Shown: positions 54,979 to 62,460 of the stretch, in pieces
How positions within the stretch are numbered: position 1 is the first letter of the stretch
How the letters are laid out: each line of letters opens with the position of its first letter
Assembly (NCBI RefSeq): GCF_013394655.1
Contig: NZ_CP053351.1
Location: 3,698,001-3,762,000, forward strand
Source of the DNA: Winogradskyella schleiferi
GTDB lineage: Bacteria; Bacteroidota; Bacteroidia; Flavobacteriales; Flavobacteriaceae
DNA: 64,000 nt
Direction of reading: 5' to 3'
Program-made: the position numbers and the translations under genes
Notes under the pieces: model-generated
What the model was told of the DNA's origin: nothing
The model's input: the letters and a program-made list of their open reading frames with translations, nothing else
Databases searched by the model: none

Positions 54979-57900
54979 TTTACAGTTCTTTTAAGTTGAA
55001 ATTCGGCTTTCCAGCTATATAATACTGGAACTACAAATAAGGTTATTAAGGCTATAAGCATTCCACCAAAACTTGGTATTGCCATAGGTATCATTATATC
55101 ACTTCCTCGTCCTGTAGAGGTTAATACTGGTAATAATGCCAAAATTGTAGTAGCTGTAGTCATTAAACAGGGTCTGATACGTTTTTCTCCTGCTTCCACT
55201 ATGGATGCTCTAATTTCCTTTTTATTCTCTGGTGTATTTCTATCAAAAGTTTGCGTTAAATAGGTTGCCATTACTACACCATCATCTGTTGCAATACCGA
55301 AGAGCGCAATAAATCCAACCCAAACTGCTACACTTAAATTAATAGGATGCATCTGGAATAAGTCTCGCATATTTTCGCCAAAGAAATTGAAGTTTAAAAA
55401 CCAACCTTGACCATAGAGCCAAATCATTATAAAACCACCTGCAAACGCTACTGCGATTCCTGTGAATACCATTAGTGATGTCCCTACAGAACGGAATTGG
55501 AAATACAGAATTAAAAAGATGATGACCAATGCTAACGGTACAACAACCGACAAGGTTTTTTCTGCTCGTAACTGATTTTCATACGTTCCTGTGAATGCAT
55601 AGTTGATTCCTTTTGGAACTATCAATTCACCAGAATCTATCTTTTCTTGAATCAATGCTTGTGCATTTTCTACGACATTGACTTCTGCAAAACCATCTAA
55701 TTTATCAAATAAGACATAGCCAACTAAAAAGGTGTCCTCACTTTTAATGACTTGTGGACCTTGTTCGTATCTTATAGTTGCCAATTCGCTTAATGGCACA
55801 GGACTACCTTTTTCAACTGGAACGTAAATCTGTTGTAAGTCTGTTGGGTTTGCTCGTAATTCTCTTGGGTATCGTACTCGTACACCATATCGCTCACGAC
55901 CTTCTACCGTTTGCGTTAATACCATACCGCCAACTGCTACTTTTAATACATCTTGAACATCTTGTATCGAAATGCCATAACGTGCAATTTTCTCTCTATC
56001 AATATCAATTAACAAATAGGGTTTACCAACAATACGGTCTGCAAAAACAGCTTCTTTTTTAACACCTTCAGCTTCCTTGATGATGTTTTCTAATTGCACT
56101 CCAAACGCTTCTATTTGCTTTAAGTCTTGACCTTTAACTTTAATTCCCATTGGTGCTCGCATTCCTGTTTGAAGCATTACTAATCGGGTTTCAATAGGTT
56201 GTAGTTTTGGTGCAGATGTAACACCTGGTAACTTTGTAACTCTTACGATTTCATTCCAAATATCGTCTGGTGACTGTATTTCTGGTCGCCAATTACGATA
56301 GTACTCGCCATCATCATCTTCAATTAATTGAGACCTTTTTATAATGCTAAAAATGACGTTTTCGGAATTATTAGGATTAGAAACCAAACGACCACCCTTC
56401 AATTCAAAGAAGCCATCATCATTTACTTTGTAGCGTTGGCGTACTCCGTTTTCATTCAGCATATATTCTGGTTTGTACTGAATCATATTCTCGTACATTG
56501 ATAGTGGTGCTGGGTCTAAAGCTGATTCTGTACGACCTGCTTTACCAACTACGGTTTCAATCTCTGGAATACTGGCGACAGCCATATCCAATTGTTGTAA
56601 AACCCTTTTATTTTCTTCTATACCAGAATGAGGCATCGAGGTTGGCATTAGTAAAAATGAGCCTTCATTTAATGATGGCATAAACTCTTTACCTGTGTTT
56701 TTCATAATGAAAAAACCTGCAATCACAATTGCTGTTGGAATAGACAAAAAGAGCAACTTATTATCTAAACACCACTTTAAAATGCGTGTGTAATATTTGA
56801 TGAATAATGAGAAAACACCCAATAAACCAAAGCAAATAACACTAACAAAAATGAGATTCCAGAAAATGCTTTTATCAACGCCTAATGGTCTCCAATATTC
56901 GGCTAACAAGAACACAATAGCTGATACCGAAATAATGATATTGATAAGATTAGCTTGCTTGTCTGTTATCTTACTTTGAAGATTGAGAAATGCTGTAATC
57001 CCAAACGCTATCAAAATTAATCCTAACCAATATCCATAGACTATGGCTACGATTCCCAATGCTATTAAAACACCATTTAAAACATATTTAAAAGTGTTTT
57101 TGATGTTTTTCTTTCTGAATAAAAATGCAGCAAACGGTGGAATTAAAAACAACGCTACGATTATAGAAGCTGTTAGTGCAAAAGTTTTTGTGAAGGCTAA
57201 TGGTCTGAATAGTTTTCCTTCCGCTCCAATCATTGTAAATACAGGAATGAAACTGATAATCGTAGTCATTACTGCGGTTACGATTGCACCAGACACTTCA
57301 GCTGTTGCTTTATAAACTACCGTATTAATGGATTGAGTTCCATCATCTTCATCTAAATGCCGAATGATATTTTCTGATAGTATGACACCAACATCGACCA
57401 TTGTACCGATAGCAATAGCAATACCTGATAAAGCGACAATGTTGGCATCTACACCAAAGAGTTTCATTGCAATAAATACCATTAAAACTGCAACAGGTAA
57501 TAGTCCAGAAATTAATACGGAAGCTCGTAGATTAAACACCATAATAATTATTACTAAAATGGTAATCAATATTTCAAGAGTTAAGGCTTCGTTAAGTGTG
57601 CCTAAAGTTTCTTGTATCAATTCTGTTCTGTCATAAAAAGGCACTATGGTTACTTGTGATGTTCTACCATCCGCTAATACTTTCGAAGGTAATCCTGCGC
57701 TTAACTCGTTAATTTTTTCCTTTACGTTATTAATGACTTCCATTGGATTTGCGCCATAACGAGCCACCACAACAGCACCAACAACCTCTGCACCTTCTTT
57801 ATCTAATAAACCACGTCTTGTTGCAGGACCTAATGAAACTTCACCAATATCCTTTATCCTAATTGAAGTATAATCTTCTGAAGTGACTACTGCATTTTCG

Positions 57901-58682
57901 ATGTCTGAAATGGATTTCACATAACCCAAACCACGAACTAAATATTCGGCTTGGTTAATTTCCAAAGTCTGTGCACCAATGTCTTTATTGCTTTCCTTAA
58001 CTGCTTTTACAACGTGATGTAATCCAATATTATACTGACGCATTAGTTCTGGATTCACGTCCACTTGATATTCTTGAACATAGCCACCAATAGAAGCAAC
58101 CTCTGAAACACCACTTGCAGAGGACAACGCATACTTTACATAGTAATCTTGAATACTGCGTAACTCTTGCAAATCCCAACCACCAGTAACATTTCCATTT
58201 TCATCACGACCTTCAAGCGTGTACCAAAATATTTGTCCTAATCCTGTGGCATCGGGACCCAATGCAGGATTAACACCTTCAGGTAATAAACCACTTGGTA
58301 AGGAATTAAGTTTTTCGAGAATACGACTTCTACTCCAGTAAAATTCTATGTCTTCTTCAAAAATGATATAGATACTTGAAAAACCGAACATAGAGGAACT
58401 ACGAATGGTTTTTACACCCGGAATACCGAGTAAAGATGTTGTGAGTGGATAGGTGATTTGGTCTTCTATATCTTGTGGCGAACGACCATCCCATTTAGTA
58501 AATACTATTTGTTGGTTTTCACCTATATCTGGTATGGCATCTACAGCAACTGGATTACTTGGTAAGAAACCTGTATCCCAATTGAAAGGTGCGTTGACTG
58601 TTCCCCAACCTATAAAGAGAACTAATAATAAAACTGCTACGAGTTTATTTTCTATTAAAAATTTGATGCTTTTATTGAGCAT
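54975..58682 (-). CDS. cusA: CusA-type Cu/Ag RND efflux pump with extra membrane block
   Basis: Inner-membrane pump subunit. The TM4 motif AIGTMVDVGVILSEN (about 424-438) marks the monovalent Cu(I)/Ag(I) class. It is 1235 residues, about 190 longer than E. coli CusA. Much of the excess is a block at about 530-632 with four hydrophobic segments between TM6 and TM7; another part is a periplasmic insert near 735-800. Similar long forms exist in Bacteroidota. The role of the extra block is unknown. Confidence 0.93.
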   Translation of the reverse strand: MLNKSIKFLIENKLVAVLLLVLFIGWGTVNAPFNWDTGFLPSNPVAVDAIPDIGENQQIVFTKWDGRSPQDIEDQITYPLTTSLLGIPGVKTIRSSSMFGFSSIYIIFEEDIEFYWSRSRILEKLNSLPSGLLPEGVNPALGPDATGLGQIFWYTLEGRDENGNVTGGWDLQELRSIQDYYVKYALSSASGVSEVASIGGYVQEYQVDVNPELMRQYNIGLHHVVKAVKESNKDIGAQTLEINQAEYLVRGLGYVKSISDIENAVVTSEDYTSIRIKDIGEVSLGPATRRGLLDKEGAEVVGAVVVARYGANPMEVINNVKEKINELSAGLPSKVLADGRTSQVTIVPFYDRTELIQETLGTLNEALTLEILITILVIIIMVFNLRASVLISGLLPVAVLMVFIAMKLFGVDANIVALSGIAIAIGTMVDVGVILSENIIRHLDEDDGTQSINTVVYKATAEVSGAIVTAVMTTIISFIPVFTMIGAEGKLFRPLAFTKTFALTASIIVALFLIPPFAAFLFRKKNIKNTFKYVLNGVLIALGIVAIVYGYWLGLILIAFGITAFLNLQSKITDKQANLINIIISVSAIVFLLAEYWRPLGVDKSIFWNLIFVSVICFGLLGVFSLFIKYYTRILKWCLDNKLLFLSIPTAIVIAGFFIMKNTGKEFMPSLNEGSFLLMPTSMPHSGIEENKRVLQQLDMAVASIPEIETVVGKAGRTESALDPAPLSMYENMIQYKPEYMLNENGVRQRYKVNDDGFFELKGGRLVSNPNNSENVIFSIIKRSQLIEDDDGEYYRNWRPEIQSPDDIWNEIVRVTKLPGVTSAPKLQPIETRLVMLQTGMRAPMGIKVKGQDLKQIEAFGVQLENIIKEAEGVKKEAVFADRIVGKPYLLIDIDREKIARYGISIQDVQDVLKVAVGGMVLTQTVEGRERYGVRVRYPRELRANPTDLQQIYVPVEKGSPVPLSELATIRYEQGPQVIKSEDTFLVGYVLFDKLDGFAEVNVVENAQALIQEKIDSGELIVPKGINYAFTGTYENQLRAEKTLSVVVPLALVIIFLILYFQFRSVGTSLMVFTGIAVAFAGGFIMIWLYGQGWFLNFNFFGENMRDLFQMHPINLSVAVWVGFIALFGIATDDGVVMATYLTQTFDRNTPENKKEIRASIVEAGEKRIRPCLMTTATTILALLPVLTSTGRGSDIMIPMAIPSFGGMLIALITLFVVPVLYSWKAEFQLKRTVK

Positions 58683-58711
58683 TGGCTTTGATAATTAAAC
58701 AGTTAGACATT

Positions 58712-58728
58712 GGTGTTTGGAAAACACC
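58712..58728. promoter_or_regulatory. Inverted repeat GGTGTTT-N3-AAACACC upstream of cusA
   Basis: Perfect 7-bp arms with a 3-nt loop, 30 bp before the cusA ATG. It may act as an operator or a hairpin in the leader. Confidence 0.45.
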
Positions 58729-58741
58729 GAATACAGCAAAT

Positions 58742-58770
58742 TATCCTTACGACATTGCAGTCATAGGATA
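58742..58770. promoter_or_regulatory. Hairpin TATCCT...AGGATA between HYC_CC_PP gene and cusA
   Basis: 6-bp arms with an inner GAC/GTC pairing. It lies 22 bp past the upstream gene stop. It could limit read-through from the small leader gene into cusA or protect mRNA. Confidence 0.4.
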
Positions 58771-58791
58771 AAAGAGTCTATTGTTTAAAAA

Positions 58792-59205
58792 TCAAATTAA
58801 GTATGTCTCGTCAATCTTGTAGAGTTGCCTGACGACGAGTGGCGGTTTGTATTCTTCGTAAGAAGATACCTTATTGTCTAAACCTTCAAAAAGATTAATG
58901 TAAGTATAAACAAATGAAGCTATAAATACTTGTTGCTCAAATGTGATTTTGTCAACTTGCAATTGTAATTCGTCTTGACCTTCAATTGCTAATTGTTTAT
59001 CATCACAACAATTTTTCTTGGTAATAGAACATCCTTCGGTTGAAGGCTTTTCCATTTCCATACCGCAACCTTTGGCTTTATGAAAAATAGCAGTTTCTAC
59101 TAAAGTATCTCCGCAATAATGCATATTCACAGTAAATGACATTGTAGAGAATAACACTACAAAAGCCATTGCTAAAGACATTATTTTATGGAAAAACTGC
59201 TTCAT
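58792..59205 (-). CDS. HYC_CC_PP family protein
   Basis: 137 residues from the ATG at 59203-59205. An N-terminal signal/membrane segment is followed by the family marks HYCGD, CGMEMEKP, NCCDD and a C-terminal YKPPLVV. The family is found in Bacteroidota, often beside metal-export genes, with no proven function; the Cys and Met residues suggest copper binding. Start choice: the longer frame from TTG overlaps the -7 element and is rejected. First gene of the copper operon. Confidence 0.85.
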   Translation of the reverse strand: MKQFFHKIMSLAMAFVVLFSTMSFTVNMHYCGDTLVETAIFHKAKGCGMEMEKPSTEGCSITKKNCCDDKQLAIEGQDELQLQVDKITFEQQVFIASFVYTYINLFEGLDNKVSSYEEYKPPLVVRQLYKIDETYLI

Positions 59206-59213
59206 ATCCATTG

Positions 59214-59222
59214 GCAAAGGTA
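59214..59222 (-). promoter_or_regulatory. -7 element (TACCTTTGC) of the copper operon
   Basis: Matches TAnnTTTGC on the minus strand, only 8 bp before the ATG at 59205. Transcription from it would give a leaderless or nearly leaderless mRNA. Confidence 0.5.
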
Positions 59223-59314
59223 TAAAATTTTAACAACTCGTTATTTTGTTTAACAGAAGTTTAGTGGTTAGAAAATTAGATAAATCACCATTTACCCATT
59301 TTAGAAGGTATTTT

Positions 59315-60046
59315 TTATACTTCGCTTAATGGCATTTCTTTACTTCCTATTTTATCTAATAAACTTTCTATATTCTTAATTATCTCTTTAAAAAACTCTG
59401 GATTATCAAATACTATTTCAAACCTATTTTCTGAAGACACATATTGTTTTAGAGTAAACCTATTATCACTAAAACTCTTAATATTGTTGAACTTTCTATC
59501 GCTATTGTTAACAGTATCGTTGTTTTTAATTATCCCCTTGTGATGTACAACTAAATTACGTACTTGTCTAAAATTATCAATAAAACTCCATTCAGGATTT
59601 AGTATCGAAAAATCAACTTTAGCAGACTGCTTTAAAAACTTTTTTACTTTATCAATATCATTGTTACCTTTTAGGTCATCTACTCTATAGTCTGTTTGTT
59701 TATAGGATGCGAACCTATCACAGCCACGTTTTAAAACATCTTCAAAAAAAGAATACAGTTGTATGATTTGAGCGTTTCTATAATTTTTGATGTAAACATC
59801 ATTAAACATAAAAACATTGTCAATAAAGGAATCTTGTATGTGGTCTAAATATTCTTCTGAATATTCTGATTTATCTACCTCTTTGGAATTTTGAAAATTA
59901 TCATATTCTACCTCAATGTTTTTCAATTCCATTTCAAAATGAGTTTCCATATGATTCATATAATCTTCAATAAGATGGAACTCAAAATGGATAAAGCCAA
60001 ATCCCATTATAGATGCAAGTGTTTCTTTTCTTCTTAATCTTGACAT
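59315..60046 (-). CDS. Unrecognised protein with HEPN-type RX4H motif
   Basis: 243 residues, no family recognised. It is helical and charged throughout. The stretch FRQVRNLVVHHKG has Arg163 and His168 in RX4H spacing, the active-site pattern of HEPN RNases; the preceding helices (QIIQLYSFFEDVLKRG) look like HEPN. It is the last gene of a minus-strand run after an Abi gene and an ApeA-like gene. Likely a defence toxin or RNase, by inference. Confidence 0.7.
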   Translation of the reverse strand: MSRLRRKETLASIMGFGFIHFEFHLIEDYMNHMETHFEMELKNIEVEYDNFQNSKEVDKSEYSEEYLDHIQDSFIDNVFMFNDVYIKNYRNAQIIQLYSFFEDVLKRGCDRFASYKQTDYRVDDLKGNNDIDKVKKFLKQSAKVDFSILNPEWSFIDNFRQVRNLVVHHKGIIKNNDTVNNSDRKFNNIKSFSDNRFTLKQYVSSENRFEIVFDNPEFFKEIIKNIESLLDKIGSKEMPLSEV

Positions 60047-60055
60047 ATCATTCTT

Positions 60056-60145
60056 TTATAAAAACCATAACGCATCTTTAGCATCATCTGGAACACCATT
60101 ATTAAATCGTGGTGCTATTTGTGCTACCATTTCTGGGTATTTCAT
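60056..60145 (-). CDS. Possible 29-residue small protein
   Basis: Open frame of 29 codons whose ATG overlaps the Abi gene stop (ATGA), ending 9 bp before the next ATG. The sequence is mixed, with DDAKD and a hydrophobic end (LWFL), no signal or membrane segment. The overlap favours translation. It could be an antitoxin-like small protein, a remnant, or chance. Confidence 0.35.
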   Translation of the reverse strand: MKYPEMVAQIAPRFNNGVPDDAKDALWFL

Positions 60146-61059
60146 TGCCATAATGGTTCTTTGTCCCAATCTGGCTTCATTCCCAATGCATTAGGGTCTA
60201 CATTAGGATATTTAACAAATAGGTCATTTAAACGGGTTGTAAATTGGTTGTTAGGTTGTATGGTATTTAATAAATACTTCATTAAACACATATGTACATA
60301 CAGCTTACTAAACTCGTGCTGTTTTGGTACATTATCTATATCTGTAATCCAAGGATTAGGTGGTTTTGGCAACAGCTTTACCGTACCTGGAAGATTACGA
60401 TTCCATAGACGTGAGTGATGCGCACAAAAGTTGCGTATTTGTGCAATAGATTGTAACCAACTTGGTAAATAGGTATGGTTAACTGCACCAAATTCTTGTG
60501 CAATACTATCTTTAGAATTAACCTTATGTGTTAAATTACCATATAGTTTTGATAAGTTCCCAAAACTTACTTGCTCTAAACTCTTCCAAGATGGTGGAAA
60601 CCTTAAATCGTCTTTATGTTTTTTAAAATGGTTTTTAATAGTTATGTCCTTGCTTCTTGCTCTGGTGATTTCTTCTTCAATTTTTGCAAGTGTTCGTGTA
60701 AATTGTAATCTATCAATAAAAATCTCTGAATTACAGAACCACCAAGGGTCAATTTCGTGTGAAAGATTATAAATGAGTTTGGTTCGTAAACTAATTTCTA
60801 TTTTTTCAATGACATCAAATAACAATAGGCGTAATTCTGCATCAAAATTATATAAGGCTACGACATCTGTAAATCTACTTTTGGGCTTAAAAATATGTTG
60901 CTCCTTATCTGCTTGCATTACATACCAATACTCCCCAAGACGGTAGTAACTTATATTAGCCAAGTATTTTTCTGCCAATGGTACATTAGAGATTTGTAAA
61001 CCTCTTTTTTGTAATTGAGCAATCTGTTGTTGTATGGTAATTGGCTTTTTGCTAAACAT
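60142..61059 (-). CDS. Abi_2 (AbiD/AbiF-like) abortive infection protein
   Basis: 305-residue HEPN-superfamily protein of the Abi_2 family, named after lactococcal phage-exclusion proteins. Typical marks are the N-terminal LQKRGLQI, YLANISYYRLGEYW near 32-45 and FDVIEKIEISLR near 81-92. The RX4H motif is RNFCAH (Arg209, His214). It is thought to act by RNA cleavage after phage infection. A promoter and a hairpin RNA lie directly upstream. Confidence 0.9.
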   Translation of the reverse strand: MFSKKPITIQQQIAQLQKRGLQISNVPLAEKYLANISYYRLGEYWYVMQADKEQHIFKPKSRFTDVVALYNFDAELRLLLFDVIEKIEISLRTKLIYNLSHEIDPWWFCNSEIFIDRLQFTRTLAKIEEEITRARSKDITIKNHFKKHKDDLRFPPSWKSLEQVSFGNLSKLYGNLTHKVNSKDSIAQEFGAVNHTYLPSWLQSIAQIRNFCAHHSRLWNRNLPGTVKLLPKPPNPWITDIDNVPKQHEFSKLYVHMCLMKYLLNTIQPNNQFTTRLNDLFVKYPNVDPNALGMKPDWDKEPLWQ

Positions 61060-61100
61060 TGAAAGTTGTATTACTGTTTAACAAAAGGAAGGTATATAAA

Positions 61101-61151
61101 GCAAAAGACACACCCTGGGACGCTGTTCTAATGGGTAGCGTGGTGTGTACT
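61101..61151 (-). ncRNA. Structured RNA upstream of the Abi gene, possible AbiF RNA
   Basis: Arms ACACACC (61108-61114) / GGTGTGT (61142-61148) and ACGCT (61120-61124) / AGCGT (61137-61141) form a two-part stem with a 5-nt bulge and a 12-nt loop. On the minus strand a TACTTTTGC promoter box lies 10 bp upstream, and a T-rich CTTTTGC follows. ACCC in the loop could also pair with GGGT at the 3' side. A conserved RNA near Abi genes (AbiF RNA) has been described (from memory); identity is untested. Confidence 0.6.
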
Positions 61152-61157
61152 GTTACT

Positions 61158-61166
61158 GCAAAAGTA
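61158..61166 (-). promoter_or_regulatory. -7 element (TACTTTTGC) before the structured RNA
   Basis: Exact TAnnTTTGC match on the minus strand. Transcription would start at about 61151, at the foot of the hairpin. The upstream DNA to 61222 is AT-rich with no clear -33 TTTG. Confidence 0.65.
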
Positions 61167-61222
61167 CAAACTTTATACCATATTTTACTATTTTTTACCA
61201 TATTTTTTGGTTTTGTAGTCAC

Positions 61223-62452
61223 TTATGAGTTATCTAAAACATCTTTATTTAAAAGTTTATTGACTGATTGCATATCTTGATAAGTAGATTTTGCTCTTAA
61301 CATTATCTTATCTATAACTTCTGCTGAAACATCCATTTTGCGCATTAATCCAATACCAACTATATAATCCAATAAAAAGGAAATGTATAGCAACTCAAAT
61401 TGAGAAAAAATGTTATTCTTAATCTTATTTCGATGAGTTAGATAATCCCTATGTCTCACAATTTTAGAAACATATCCTTTGATTTCATTTTCAGGAATTG
61501 AAGTAATTCTATGAATTAACTCTTTATGCTCTAATAAATACTTTTCTACAGTTGGATTTTTATATGTTTTACCGAATTTAAAACTATAGGCTTCAAAAGC
61601 AGAGTATGAATTTGTAAATCTTCTACTATGACTTGTTTTAACAGATAGTAAATTTTCAATAATTATATCTGCACAATACGTAATATCTGGATTCGTAAAC
61701 CAATGATTAATTATTTTAGATAAATCTTCATTAATTGTATCATAATCGAGTGTAATAAAACCTGAAATATTCTCCTTATTAAAATCATCCTTATAATATA
61801 ATGAAGCCCACTTACCACAACTTAAACATTTAAAATTAAAGGACTTAAACTGAACAGATTTACCATAAATGAAATGAAATAATTTTTGGAATGAATTGTA
61901 AAGCTCTATGCTTTCCAGAATACTCAAATTCTTTCCTAACTTGAAATCTACATAGCCTACGTTATCCATTCTTAAAAAGTCGTGATTGGAAGTGTATGTA
62001 GTAGATTTTGTTATTGTTAGCGTTAAGTCTTCTGAAATAACTGTTTGGTGTTTTATGTCCTCTTGTTTTTCAACCTTATCTTCGATTGAATTATACCAGT
62101 TCATTTTTCTTACCCATTTGACAATTGCTGCATTATCGATTTGAAACTCATTTGTCTTGAGGTTTATAGGGTCTATTAGATGATAGGCACAAACAAAAGT
62201 GTATTTAGGTCTATAAACTTTAGTTTCAACAATGCCAGTACTACTGTGCTGAATATTACAGTTAACAAAGGTTACATAGCCCAAACCTGTGAACATACCA
62301 TAAATCACGTCTATTTGATAAGCTGTATATTTTTCGGTGAGGTTTGTAGTAATAAATATTTTATCATCTATCAATTCAAGAACACAGAAGCATTTAGTAT
62401 CCTCTGAATCCTTAAACCATACTTCACCGAAATATTTATTTTCCTTAAACAT
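61223..62452 (-). CDS. ApeA-like anti-phage HEPN protein
   Basis: 409 residues. The N-terminal 200 residues resemble the ApeA N-terminal domain, beta-rich. Residues 200-240 hold a Cys pair (CLSC, about 209-212). The C-terminal third is helical and HEPN-like with RDYLTH (Arg335, His340) in RX4H spacing. ApeA proteins are reported single-gene phage defences. It lies 8 bp downstream of the restriction-methyltransferase gene, suggesting shared transcription. Confidence 0.75.
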   Translation of the reverse strand: MFKENKYFGEVWFKDSEDTKCFCVLELIDDKIFITTNLTEKYTAYQIDVIYGMFTGLGYVTFVNCNIQHSSTGIVETKVYRPKYTFVCAYHLIDPINLKTNEFQIDNAAIVKWVRKMNWYNSIEDKVEKQEDIKHQTVISEDLTLTITKSTTYTSNHDFLRMDNVGYVDFKLGKNLSILESIELYNSFQKLFHFIYGKSVQFKSFNFKCLSCGKWASLYYKDDFNKENISGFITLDYDTINEDLSKIINHWFTNPDITYCADIIIENLLSVKTSHSRRFTNSYSAFEAYSFKFGKTYKNPTVEKYLLEHKELIHRITSIPENEIKGYVSKIVRHRDYLTHRNKIKNNIFSQFELLYISFLLDYIVGIGLMRKMDVSAEVIDKIMLRAKSTYQDMQSVNKLLNKDVLDNS

Positions 62453-62460
62453 AACTACTT

